From: CAXXOK01 sp963663285
GTDB taxonomy: Bacteria > Bacillota > Clostridia > Christensenellales > Aristaeellaceae
Length of the DNA stretch: 64,000 nt
Direction of reading: 5' to 3'
NCBI GenBank assembly: GCA_963663285.2
Contig: CAXXNI010000002.1
Location: forward strand, 1,550,001-1,614,000
Part shown: piece after piece, positions 54,179 to 61,777 of the stretch
Layout: every line of letters begins with the position of its first letter
Numbering within the stretch: position 1 is the stretch's first letter
Translations under genes and position numbers: made by a program
Notes under the pieces: generated by a model
What the model was told of the DNA's origin: nothing
Seen by the model: only the letters and a program-made list of their open reading frames with translations
Database searches by the model: none

Positions 54179-54598
54179 CTAATGGCCTTTATGCTTCTCC
54201 CTGCGTTTTTCCTGTTGCAGGGCAAAGCGCAATTGTTTTTCCGCGTCACGCTGCTCGTGCTTGCGTACTTTGCGCGCCTGCTTACCCTGCTCCTGCTGCA
54301 ATTTCAGCGCTTGCTGGGCTTTCGTGCCCACGCTGCCGCACTTGAGCTGCCGGGTTACCTCGCGCTGTATCCGCTTGGGATTCATCCGTTTTTCTACAAT
54401 GCTGTCCGCATCCATTGCCGGGCTGAACCGCAAGGCATAGCAATTTTCCAGAAAATACGCATATACCTCGTAATCCTTTGGTTCCGCCCCAAACAGGATT
54501 TTACTTACTTCGTAGCATCCGGCTGTTTCCCGCTCGTACACGCCCACCCAGAAGGGTTCTTCAAAAAACACAGTGAGTTTGGCTATGGTCCGTTCCAT
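54179..54598 (-). CDS. yjdF: YjdF-family protein (DUF2992)
   Basis: A 139-residue protein. The N-terminal half (ERTIAKLTVFFEEPFWVGVYERE, KILFGAEPKDYEVYAYFLENCYALRFSP) and the basic, Gln/Lys/Arg-rich helical C-terminal half (KRIQREVTRQLK, then KAQQALKLQQEQGKQARK) are typical of YjdF. The biochemical function is unknown; the gene is commonly preceded by the yjdF RNA, a riboswitch class that responds to azaaromatic compounds, and a matching structured leader is present here. The ribosome binding site AAGGAGG lies seven bases before the ATG and can be masked by that leader. Confidence 0.85.
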   Translation of the reverse strand: MERTIAKLTVFFEEPFWVGVYERETAGCYEVSKILFGAEPKDYEVYAYFLENCYALRFSPAMDADSIVEKRMNPKRIQREVTRQLKCGSVGTKAQQALKLQQEQGKQARKVRKHEQRDAEKQLRFALQQEKRREKHKGH

Positions 54599-54712
54599 GT
54601 TGATTCCTCCTTATGCTTAACCCGCAAAGAACGGACAACCAAGGAGGCAGGTTACTGACGGTTCATCGCCGCGCCCGGACTACCAACCGGGACTGTGTTT
54701 TTATCTTTGCCT
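54599..54712 (-). promoter_or_regulatory. yjdF-type riboswitch candidate
   Basis: The minus-strand leader contains a CCCGG/CCGGG hairpin (54691-54674), then an AACCGTCAGTAACC stretch and CCTCCTT (plus-strand AAGGAGG at 54641-54647), which is exactly complementary to the yjdF ribosome binding site AAGGAGG (plus-strand CCTCCTT at 54606-54612). That gives a direct translational off-state. The position upstream of yjdF and the size fit the yjdF RNA class; I could not compare with the covariance model. Confidence 0.65.
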
Positions 54713-54716
54713 GTTT

Positions 54717-54746
54717 ATTATAGCGCAAACAGCATAGCACCGTAAA
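54717..54746 (-). promoter_or_regulatory. Promoter of the yjdF transcript
   Basis: A perfect minus-strand TATAAT (54722-54717) with TTTACG 18 bases upstream. It would start transcription just before the structured leader. Confidence 0.6.
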
Positions 54747-54747
54747 T

Positions 54748-54793
54748 AAAAAACGGCAGCGTCTGGCACAACTGTGCTTCTTTCACTGCCGTA
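54748..54793 (-). terminator. Terminator of ugpAE
   Basis: On the minus strand ACGGCAG and CTGCCGT pair, with an inner GCACA/TGTGC stem, followed by TTTTTTATT. Confidence 0.85.
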
Positions 54794-54822
54794 TCCATAT
54801 TTATATCTACTGCAATTATTAA

Positions 54823-55641
54823 TTAACCCTTCACCGAGCCGGCCATCATCCCTCCAACCATCTGCTTTTGTCCGACAACAAATAAAATGACCGACGGCAG
54901 CAAAATAATGATAAATCCAGCCATAATCAGCCCGTAAGACATGCCATCGTCAAACGCCAGCATACTGATGCCGATTTGCACCGTACGCATGCTGCTGGAG
55001 TTTGTCACCAGCAGCGGCCACATATATTGGTTCCATGTATTGATAAAGCAGTATATCGCCAGTGCGCTGGCCGCGGGCATGGATACCGGCATTAGAATCG
55101 TCCAGAAGAAGCGGTTTTCGCCGCAGCCGTCCATCGTAGCAGCTTCCTTAAATTCCTTTGGTACCGTTAGGAATTGCTGCCGCATCAGAAAAACACCCAG
55201 CGCCGACGCGCAATACGGCAGGATGAGCCCCGCATATGTATCCAGCAGCCGGGCGGATGCAACCATAAGGTAATTGGAAATGATAATCGCTTCGCCGGGA
55301 ATCATCATCGTAGCTAAAATTGCCAGAAAGATGAACTGCTTCCCTTTAAACTCAAAGTAGACAAACGCATATGCTGCCAGCGACGAGGTGAGCACCTGTG
55401 CCAGCATAATGGACAGCGATATTACCGTGCTGTTTACCACAAAGCGCAGGATCGGGGCCGTATCCAGCGCCTTGGTGTAATTGGCAAGCGTCGGCGCAGC
55501 CGGAAATATTTTAGGCGGGTATGAGGCGATAAAGCTTTCCGGCATTAAACTGATGGATAGCGCGTACAGCACTGGAAAAATCATAGCAACACCCAGCAAA
55601 ACCCCAGCAATGCCCTTCAGGGTGATCTTTTTCTTACGCAT
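54823..55641 (-). CDS. ugpE: Sugar/glycerol-3-phosphate ABC permease (UgpE-like)
   Basis: A 272-residue permease of the MalG/UgpE group with six helices. The EAA loop is EFKEAATMDGCGENRFFWTILMPVSMPA, and the protein ends MVGGMMAGSVKG, a common ending in this group. The ATG at 55641 has GGGGG six bases upstream and overlaps the stop of ugpA. Substrate assignment follows from the neighbouring UgpB-like binding protein rather than from this protein itself. No ATPase gene is nearby, so a shared MsmX/UgpC-type ATPase is probably used. Confidence 0.85.
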   Translation of the reverse strand: MRKKKITLKGIAGVLLGVAMIFPVLYALSISLMPESFIASYPPKIFPAAPTLANYTKALDTAPILRFVVNSTVISLSIMLAQVLTSSLAAYAFVYFEFKGKQFIFLAILATMMIPGEAIIISNYLMVASARLLDTYAGLILPYCASALGVFLMRQQFLTVPKEFKEAATMDGCGENRFFWTILMPVSMPAASALAIYCFINTWNQYMWPLLVTNSSSMRTVQIGISMLAFDDGMSYGLIMAGFIIILLPSVILFVVGQKQMVGGMMAGSVKG

Positions 55642-56539
55642 AATGAACCCCCTTGTTTTCAAAGCGGAATTGCACAATCGTTACCCCCAGCATCAGCACA
55701 AATAAAATCAGGGATTCTGCGCATGCGGAACCAAAACGGTAGTTCATAAACGCTTCCAAATAAATATCATACACCAGCACGCGGGTCGATATCCCCGGTC
55801 CGCCCTGGGTAAGGATGCGGATTTGGCCAAACGCCTGAAAACTTCCCATGATGTCCATAAATATTACAAAAAACAGTGTTGGCGAGATCATCGGCAATGT
55901 TATATGGAAGAACTTTTTCCATCCGTTTGCGCCGTCGATCATCGCGCTTTCCACCAAATCTCCGGGTACGCCGCGAAGCGCCGTAAGCAAGAAGATGAAG
56001 TTGGAGCCTATTTGCAGCCATACCGTTACCAACGCCACGGAAAACATGGCATAGTTTTCATCCGCCAGCCAGTTAATGTTTGTACCCAATAGATAGTTAC
56101 CCACGCCAATGACAGGGTTATAAATCAGCGCCCATACCAGCGCTGCTGATGCTGAAGCAATCGCCATAGGCAGGGAAAACGTTGTTTCCACAAATCGTGA
56201 TACACCCGGCATGGGTTTATTGGCAAATAGCGCCAGCAGCAAACCCAATACCAACGTTGGGATGGCAATCATCGGTACAAACCGGAGTGTGTTCAGCAAA
56301 ATCGTCCAAAAGTCTTTCCGCTTAAAAATTATCTGAAAGTTCTTTAACCCCACCATTTTTTTCAGCTGTCCCGCAGCGTCGGTAACCGCAAAACTGGTAA
56401 ATATGGTTCGGAAAAAAGGATAATAATAGAAAGTAATAAAAAACACAAAAACCGGCAATAAAAACAAGTACGGCGTCCATCTGCGCCATTTTTTACCAAC
56501 TGCTAATATTTCGTACTGGTTTCTCTGAAACTGCTGCAT
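55634..56539 (-). CDS. ugpA: Sugar/glycerol-3-phosphate ABC permease (UgpA-like)
   Basis: A 301-residue permease of the MalF/UgpA group with six helices. It begins with a basic cytoplasmic stretch and PYLFLLPVFVFFITFYYYPF; the EAA loop is VPGDLVESAMIDGANGWKKFFHITLPMISPT and the TQGGPGISTRVLVYDIYLEAF segment follows. It is the first gene of the two-permease transcript and diverges from the gene of the binding protein. The -35 of its promoter is part of a Pho-box-like repeat. Confidence 0.87.
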   Translation of the reverse strand: MQQFQRNQYEILAVGKKWRRWTPYLFLLPVFVFFITFYYYPFFRTIFTSFAVTDAAGQLKKMVGLKNFQIIFKRKDFWTILLNTLRFVPMIAIPTLVLGLLLALFANKPMPGVSRFVETTFSLPMAIASASAALVWALIYNPVIGVGNYLLGTNINWLADENYAMFSVALVTVWLQIGSNFIFLLTALRGVPGDLVESAMIDGANGWKKFFHITLPMISPTLFFVIFMDIMGSFQAFGQIRILTQGGPGISTRVLVYDIYLEAFMNYRFGSACAESLILFVLMLGVTIVQFRFENKGVHYA

Positions 56540-56744
56540 CTTATTCCTCCGTTAATCGCTGGACTACCCCGCAGTATATGCTGCACATGTAAAATACGCC
56601 GCGGTTAATTGTCAAATCCGTGTAAATTTCATTATGTTTTATATTTAACGTAATCAAAACACATGGCTCAAAGAATTTTTACATGAATTGATTACACTGC
56701 TTCTCGGCAATGAACGGAGAACAAAAAGAAAGAAGGGTTTACAT
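56540..56744. other. Divergent ugpAE/ugpB promoter region
   Basis: The palindromic AATTGTCAAAT (56607-56617) supplies TTGACA on the minus strand and TTGTCA on the plus strand, so the two promoters share their -35 positions and face away from each other. The plus -10 candidate is TATGTT at 56633-56638 (18-base spacer). A perfect 8-base inverted repeat (GTAATCAA at 56650-56657, TTGATTAC at 56688-56695) lies in the ugpB leader and may be an operator. Confidence 0.55.
56610..56626 (-). promoter_or_regulatory. Pho-box-like repeat at the ugp promoter
   Basis: On the minus strand TTTACA and TTGACA stand 11 bases apart (plus-strand TGTAAA at 56621 and TGTCAA at 56610); a further TGTAAA at 56588 is in the same 11-base phase (22 bases away). 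The arrangement parallels that upstream of pstS. Confidence 0.6.
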
Positions 56745-58043
56745 TTGAAAAAACTCCTATCCTTCGTGCTTGCACTGAGTCTGGCGCTGACCATCGGCTC
56801 GGGTGCTCTGGCGGAAAAAACCACCGTAACGTTTTGGCACTCCATGGGCGGAGCCGGCGGCGAAGCGATTGATAAAATCGTTTCGGATTTCAACGCGGCC
56901 AATGCGGATATCGAAGTCGTAGCCGAATACCAGGGGTCTTACGATGATGCAATCACTAAGCTGAAAAGCGCGGTAACCTCCGGCCAGGGTCCGGAAATTA
57001 TGCAGCTGTACGATATCGGCACCCGTTGGATGATTGACAGCGGCTACGCCGTCACCATGCAGGATGTTATGGACCGCAATGGCTTTGACGTAAGCCAGCT
57101 GGAGCCGAATATTGCCGGTTATTACACGGTGGACGGCACGCTGTACTCCATGCCGTTTAACTCCTCCACCCCCATTATGTATTTCAACGCCGATCTGCTC
57201 GCTGCCGCAGGCCTTGACCCCCAGAATCCCCCGGCGAACATGGACGAGTTGGAAGCCGCTTGCGAAAAGCTCACCACGGGCGATGTGACCGGCATGAGCT
57301 TCCGTGTTTACTCCTGGTTCTTTGAGCAATATTGCTCCAAGCAGGGCTTGGATTTTGCCAACAACGGCAACGGCCGTAACAAAGCCGCCACCGCTGTCGC
57401 GTTTGATGAAAACGGCGCGGGCGTAACCCTGCTGAGCTGGCTCAAAGCCATGAACGACAAAGGCCTCAATGCCAACTTCGGCCGTGACGATACAGCAACT
57501 GTTACCGCTTTTGCCGCCGGTAAAATCGGATTCATTTTCGGTTCTACCGCCAGCCTGACTAGCATTCTCAAGGCTGTAAACGGCGCTTTTGAGCTGGGCA
57601 CGGCCCCGCTGCCCAACCTGGTTGCGGATGTGAACGGCGGTGTATCCATCGGCGGCGGTTCCCTGTGGATGATGGACAAAGGCGACGACGCTGCCAAGGA
57701 TGCAGCCTGGAAGTTCATCGAATACGCCGTATCCCCCGAAGTACAGGTATACTGGCATGAAATGACCGGATACTTCCCCATCACTACCAAAGCCTATGAT
57801 TTGGATGAAATGAAATCCCATTTAGCGGAGAAGCCGCAGTTCCAGACCGCGATCGATCAGCTGCACGCCTCTCCGGTAGAAGCGCACGGCGCACTGCTGG
57901 GCGTATTTACCGAAGCCCGCGGTATTATCGAATCCAACTGGGAAGATATGCTCAGCGGCAACATTACCCCGGAAGAAGCGGTCAGCGAATCCGCATCCTC
58001 CATTAACGATGCTATTGAAATGTACAACTTCGCTAACGAATAA
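56745..58043 (+). CDS. ugpB: Glycerol-3-phosphate-type solute-binding protein (UgpB-like)
   Basis: A 432-residue family 1 solute-binding protein. A signal peptide spans residues 1-23 (ends ALAEK) without a lipobox cysteine. Several stretches recall UgpB of E. coli: VTFWHSMGG, the MQLYDIGTRWM segment, GYYTVDGTLYSMPFNSSTPIMYFN, GGSLWMMDKG and HEMTGYFPITTKAYDL. UgpB binds sn-glycerol-3-phosphate and glycerophosphodiesters. TTG at 56745 is chosen because AGAAGGG lies seven bases upstream and the signal peptide starts there. A sugar substrate cannot be excluded. Confidence 0.82.
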   Translation: MKKLLSFVLALSLALTIGSGALAEKTTVTFWHSMGGAGGEAIDKIVSDFNAANADIEVVAEYQGSYDDAITKLKSAVTSGQGPEIMQLYDIGTRWMIDSGYAVTMQDVMDRNGFDVSQLEPNIAGYYTVDGTLYSMPFNSSTPIMYFNADLLAAAGLDPQNPPANMDELEAACEKLTTGDVTGMSFRVYSWFFEQYCSKQGLDFANNGNGRNKAATAVAFDENGAGVTLLSWLKAMNDKGLNANFGRDDTATVTAFAAGKIGFIFGSTASLTSILKAVNGAFELGTAPLPNLVADVNGGVSIGGGSLWMMDKGDDAAKDAAWKFIEYAVSPEVQVYWHEMTGYFPITTKAYDLDEMKSHLAEKPQFQTAIDQLHASPVEAHGALLGVFTEARGIIESNWEDMLSGNITPEEAVSESASSINDAIEMYNFANE

Positions 58044-58058
58044 GGCTTATCTCTGCAC

Positions 58059-58090
58059 AAAAGACCCGGAGCAAACGCTCCGGGTCTTTT
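58059..58090 (+). terminator. Bidirectional terminator between ugpB and pepT
   Basis: AAAAGACCCGGAGC and its exact complement flank a four-base loop; both strands end in TTTT. Confidence 0.9.
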
Positions 58091-58120
58091 CAATCATTCA
58101 GTTGTATAACAATCCCCGTA

Positions 58121-59323
58121 TTAACGGGCCCGCACCAGTTCCACCAGCATTTTCGTAATGCTCTCCATTTCCGGTACGCTGACGTACTCCATATACCCGT
58201 GTACGTTGTATGCGCCGGTCGGCAGGTTGGGACAGGGCAGCCCCATGTAGGAAAGGCGCGCGCCGTCCGTGCCGCCGCGAATTGGCAAAGATACCGGTTC
58301 TTCCCCCATCGTACGCATAGCGGCAATGATTCGCTCCACAATCTGCGGATGTTCGTCTATCTTTTCTTTCATGTTGTAATAGGTATCCTTCATGGTCAGT
58401 GTAACCGTATCCGCACCGTATTTACCGTTCATATAGTCTGCAACCGAACGTAAAAAGGCTTTGCGTTTTTCAAACAGTGTCCAGTCATGATCGCGAACGA
58501 TGTATTCCAGCACCGCTTCATTCACATCGCCCTGCATATTTTCAAGGTGGTAGAATCCTTCGCGGTTTTCCGTATGTTCCGGCGTTTCGCTTTCCGGCAG
58601 CATTGCGGCAAACTCCGCGGCATAGCGCGCCGCGTTCTTCATTTTATTTTTCGCCGACCCGGTATGAATGCTGAATCCCTTAATTTCCACTTTTGCAGAA
58701 AAGGCATTGAAGTTCTCACATTCAAATTCGCCGGGCGTACCGCCGTCCACCGTATATGCAAATTCCGCGCCAAAGCCCGGCACATCGAAAGCGTCCGCGC
58801 CGGAGCCGATTTCCTCATCCGGGGTAAACCCGATGCAGATTTTCCCATGTTTTATTTCCGGATGGGTAAGCAGCGTTTCGCATACCGTCATAATTTCCGC
58901 AATCCCAGCCTTGTCGTCTCCACCAAGCAGTGTCGTGCCGTCGGTGACAATCAATTCATGCCCGATGTGGCGGGAAAGGCAATCGAACTGGTCGGCACGA
59001 ATCACGACTCCGTTGCCAACCTCCACATCCCCGCCCATGTATACAATGCTGCGGGCGTGCACAGGTCCTGTGGGTACGCAGGGCACTGTATCCATATGCG
59101 CTATCAAGCCAATGGCTGGTTGATTCTCCGCGTTAGCGGGGATTTCGGCATATACATAGCACTCTGGCGATACGCGCACATTGGATGCACCTATCTCCTG
59201 CAGCTGCTTTTCCAGCAAGCGCGCCATATCCCACTGCTTGACGGTGGAAGGATGAGTCTCGCTTCCTTCCGCCGATCCGGAATCAATCGCGACATATTGT
59301 AAAAAACGTTCCTTAACGGTCAT
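58121..59323 (-). CDS. pepT: Peptidase T (tripeptide aminopeptidase)
   Basis: A 400-residue M20B metallopeptidase that removes the N-terminal residue of tripeptides. The metal ligands and catalytic residues are visible in order: LIAHMDTVP (His and catalytic Asp), LLGGDDKAGIAEIM (bridging Asp), FTPDEEIGSGAD (catalytic Glu pair), AYTVDGG (Asp), and NVHGYMEYV near the end. Length agrees with the family (about 405-410). It converges on ugpB and shares its terminator; its start faces the ktrB promoter region. Confidence 0.93.
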   Translation of the reverse strand: MTVKERFLQYVAIDSGSAEGSETHPSTVKQWDMARLLEKQLQEIGASNVRVSPECYVYAEIPANAENQPAIGLIAHMDTVPCVPTGPVHARSIVYMGGDVEVGNGVVIRADQFDCLSRHIGHELIVTDGTTLLGGDDKAGIAEIMTVCETLLTHPEIKHGKICIGFTPDEEIGSGADAFDVPGFGAEFAYTVDGGTPGEFECENFNAFSAKVEIKGFSIHTGSAKNKMKNAARYAAEFAAMLPESETPEHTENREGFYHLENMQGDVNEAVLEYIVRDHDWTLFEKRKAFLRSVADYMNGKYGADTVTLTMKDTYYNMKEKIDEHPQIVERIIAAMRTMGEEPVSLPIRGGTDGARLSYMGLPCPNLPTGAYNVHGYMEYVSVPEMESITKMLVELVRAR

Positions 59324-59424
59324 CTGTAATGGCCTCCTTACGGTTTAGTAATCAAAGGATAACACTTTCCCAAAACACTGTAAACAGCAGGATTCATAAA
59401 CCCGGCTCAATCCGCTGTGGGCGC

Positions 59425-59453
59425 TGTACAAATCCCTATAAAAGCGTTATAAT
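59425..59453 (+). promoter_or_regulatory. Promoter of ktrB-ktrA
   Basis: TGTACA at 59425-59430, a 17-base spacer and a perfect TATAAT at 59448-59453. Start near 59460, giving a leader of about 165 bases. Confidence 0.65.
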
Positions 59454-59469
59454 ACGGCATGGATTGACG

Positions 59470-59618
59470 CGCAATACCGATTTTGCACCTTTGTTTTCGG
59501 CTAGCGCAATGCTCCGGCATGTTTTACCACGGCCAAGCCGTGGCGCCTGCTTAAGCCGAAACGCCTTGCAGCGTTTACAGACACCCGAAAGCCAAGGTTT
59601 GCTATCGGTATAAGGAGG
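59470..59618 (+). promoter_or_regulatory. Structured leader RNA upstream of ktrB
   Basis: ATACCGAT (59474-59481) pairs with ATCGGTAT (59604-59611), which directly abuts the ribosome binding site AAGGAGG (59612-59618). Inside, ACCTT pairs with AAGGT, GTTTTCGGCT with AGCCGAAAC (one bulge), and CCACGG with CCGTGG (loop CCAAG). The result is a long closed multi-helix RNA. I do not see the conserved sequence of the c-di-AMP (ydaO) riboswitch in it. Confidence 0.55.
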
Positions 59619-59624
59619 ATTCAC

Positions 59625-61013
59625 TTGCACTCGCACCATACACAAAGACGAGACTCATTTTTTCAACGCACCATCCGGCCGGAGCGCGTAATGGCGCTTG
59701 GCTTTTTAGGCGTTATTCTGGTGGGTACGCTGCTATTGGCGCTGCCGATCGCTTCCATCAGCCATCATTCCATCGGCTTGCATAAAGCGCTGTTTACCGC
59801 TACGTCCTCCGTATGCGTAACCGGCTTGATCGTGGTGGATACCGGCACAACGTTTACGTTGTTTGGCAAATTTGTCATTTTGCTGCTGCTGCAAATCGGC
59901 GGCTTGGGATTTATGATCTTCGCTACGTTGATTATGGTCGCGCTGGGGCGGCGTATTTCCCTGCGTAACCGCGTGCTGATTCGTGAATCCATGAATACCA
60001 CCAGCCTGTCCGGACTGGTACGGCTATCCAAATGGTTTTCGTATCTGGCGGTGCTCATTGAGCTCGGAGGCGCCTGTCTGCTCAGCATTCGCTTTATCCC
60101 CATATTTGGCGTTAAAGATGGTATCCTGTTCAGCGTTTTCCACTCGGTCAGCGCGTTTTGCAACGCGGGGTTTGACCTTTTTGGCAATTTCAGCAGTATG
60201 TCGCAGTTCCAGCGCGACCCGCTGGTGTTGCTTACCGTTATTACATTAATTATTCTGGGCGGGCTTGGGTTCTTCGTTCTAAACGAATTTCTGCATTACC
60301 GCTTCCATTTCCGTAAATTCTCGCTGCATACCAAGTTAGTGTTAGTTATAACCGGCATATTGCTAGTTTTAGGCACCCTGCTGATTTTACTAATGGAGTG
60401 GGGCAACCCCGCTACCCTTGGGAATCCGCGGCTTACCTTCCCGGATAAAATTATCAACGCGATATTCCAATCCACCACGCTGCGTACCGCAGGCTTCAGC
60501 ACTTTTGATCAGGCAAAGATGACGGACAGCGCCAAATTAATTGACGTTCTGTTTATGTTTATCGGCGCATCGCCCGCATCTACCGGCGGCGGTGTGAAAA
60601 CCACCACCGTCAGCGTTTTGCTGTTGCTCATCCTCAGCGTTGTACGGGGGCGCGACACCGTATCCATTTACGGCAAGCAGCTGCCTACCAACACCGTGAA
60701 ACGCGCGTTGGCTATTGTCGTTATCAGCATCAGTATGATTATTGTATGCACCTGTATGCTTTCCATTACCGAGCGCGGCAACGGCAAGGATATGATGGAT
60801 TTGATTTTTGAGGCGACTTCGGCATTTGCCACCGTTGGCCTTTCCTCTGCGGGCACGCAAACACTCACCCCCATCTCGCAGGCAATGCTGATACCGCTGA
60901 TGTACTTCGGGCGCGTCGGTCCGCTGACCATGGCGTTCGCGCTGGCCAGCCGTATGGAAAATAATCCAAAGAACCGCATGCACTACCCAGAAGAAAAGAT
61001 TTTAATCGGATAA
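59625..61013 (+). CDS. ktrB: Potassium transporter membrane subunit KtrB/TrkH
   Basis: A 462-residue member of the Trk/Ktr family with four repeated membrane-pore-membrane units. The four selectivity-filter segments are TSSVCVTGL, SAFCNAGF, TLRTAGFS and SAFATVGLS, each with the family glycine. GASPASTGGGVKTTT is the intramembrane gate region of the third unit. The size matches Firmicute KtrB. TTG is the start, with AAGGAGG six bases upstream. ktrA follows after 15 bases. Na+ or H+ coupling cannot be judged from sequence. Confidence 0.92.
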   Translation: MHSHHTQRRDSFFQRTIRPERVMALGFLGVILVGTLLLALPIASISHHSIGLHKALFTATSSVCVTGLIVVDTGTTFTLFGKFVILLLLQIGGLGFMIFATLIMVALGRRISLRNRVLIRESMNTTSLSGLVRLSKWFSYLAVLIELGGACLLSIRFIPIFGVKDGILFSVFHSVSAFCNAGFDLFGNFSSMSQFQRDPLVLLTVITLIILGGLGFFVLNEFLHYRFHFRKFSLHTKLVLVITGILLVLGTLLILLMEWGNPATLGNPRLTFPDKIINAIFQSTTLRTAGFSTFDQAKMTDSAKLIDVLFMFIGASPASTGGGVKTTTVSVLLLLILSVVRGRDTVSIYGKQLPTNTVKRALAIVVISISMIIVCTCMLSITERGNGKDMMDLIFEATSAFATVGLSSAGTQTLTPISQAMLIPLMYFGRVGPLTMAFALASRMENNPKNRMHYPEEKILIG

Positions 61014-61028
61014 CGGAGGATCGCTGTA

Positions 61029-61685
61029 ATGAAAGAGAAGAGCAAGCAATACCTGGTGCTGGGGCTTGGACGCTTCGGGGAAAGCCTGGCAAAGTCTTTA
61101 TATAAACAGGGGCACGAGGTGCTGGCAATAGATGCGAACGAGGAACTGGTAGAGAGCATCGCGCCTTATGTTACGCAGGCTGTGCGCGTGGACGCGACAG
61201 ACGAAGGCGCACTGCAATCGCTGGGCGTACGTAACTTTGACGCGGCTATCGTATCCATCGGCCAGAATATGCGCGACAGCATTTTGGTATGCGTTTTGCT
61301 CAAAGAGCTGGGCGTACCTTACCTGATCGCCAAAGCAACCGACGAGCTGCACGCGAAGGTGCTGCGTAAAGTCGGCGTGGACCGCGTGGTATTCCCCGAA
61401 CGGGATATGGGCATGCGGTTGGCGAAATCCCTGCTGACGCCCAATGTTTTGGAACTGATCGACCTGAGCGACGATTATCAGCTTGTGGAGATAATTTTGC
61501 CCATGAAGTGGGTTGGCAACACGATTATCGGCGTTGATGTACGTAAAAAATACGGCATCAGCATCCTGGCGATCCATCGCGGCGGTCAGTTCATCGTATC
61601 GCCGACGCCGGATACCACCTTTGAAACGGGCGATATCCTTCTGGTACTTGGGAAAAAGGACGACATCGACAGTATCGATCGATAA
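61029..61685 (+). CDS. ktrA: Potassium uptake regulatory subunit KtrA (RCK domains)
   Basis: A 218-residue cytoplasmic gating subunit. The RCK_N Rossmann domain starts LVLGLGRFGESLAKSL, with the nucleotide-contacting acidic residue at the end of strand 2 (LAIDANEE); the RCK_C domain covers about residues 135-218. KtrA binds ATP or ADP at RCK_N, and RCK_C is a known c-di-AMP receptor in Firmicutes, which ties this operon functionally to CdaR at the other end of the window. GGAGG precedes the ATG. Confidence 0.93.
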   Translation: MKEKSKQYLVLGLGRFGESLAKSLYKQGHEVLAIDANEELVESIAPYVTQAVRVDATDEGALQSLGVRNFDAAIVSIGQNMRDSILVCVLLKELGVPYLIAKATDELHAKVLRKVGVDRVVFPERDMGMRLAKSLLTPNVLELIDLSDDYQLVEIILPMKWVGNTIIGVDVRKKYGISILAIHRGGQFIVSPTPDTTFETGDILLVLGKKDDIDSIDR

Positions 61686-61690
61686 ATAAA

Positions 61691-61768
61691 GCTTCTTCGT
61701 AATCGCCGGCGCTTATCGCCGTATGATTACCCAAGACGGGTTTATACCCCGCCGGTTGCGCGAAGGGA
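61691..61768 (+). promoter_or_regulatory. Structured three-way-junction leader upstream of the esterase gene
   Basis: CTTCG (61695-61699) can pair with CGAAG (61761-61765), which overlaps the GAAGGGAG ribosome binding site. GTAATC (61699-61704) pairs with GATTAC (61725-61730), enclosing CGGCG/CGCCG with a five-base loop, and CGGG (61737-61740) pairs with CCCG around TTTATA. Confidence 0.45.
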
Positions 61769-61777
61769 GTAACCGAA

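Larger units (their letters stand above)
59324..59624. other. Intergenic region between pepT and ktrB
   Basis: About 300 bases. Bases 59324-59424 hold the pepT start region (no strong promoter seen). The ktrB promoter lies at 59425-59453 and a structured leader at 59470-59618. Confidence 0.6.

Noticed and set aside
56757..57821. 354-codon minus-strand open frame inside ugpB
   Set aside because: Antisense to a well-supported solute-binding protein gene and without recognisable features.
59470..59618. ktrB leader as a ydaO c-di-AMP riboswitch
   Set aside because: The position is right, but I do not see the conserved ydaO sequence blocks, so I left the class open.
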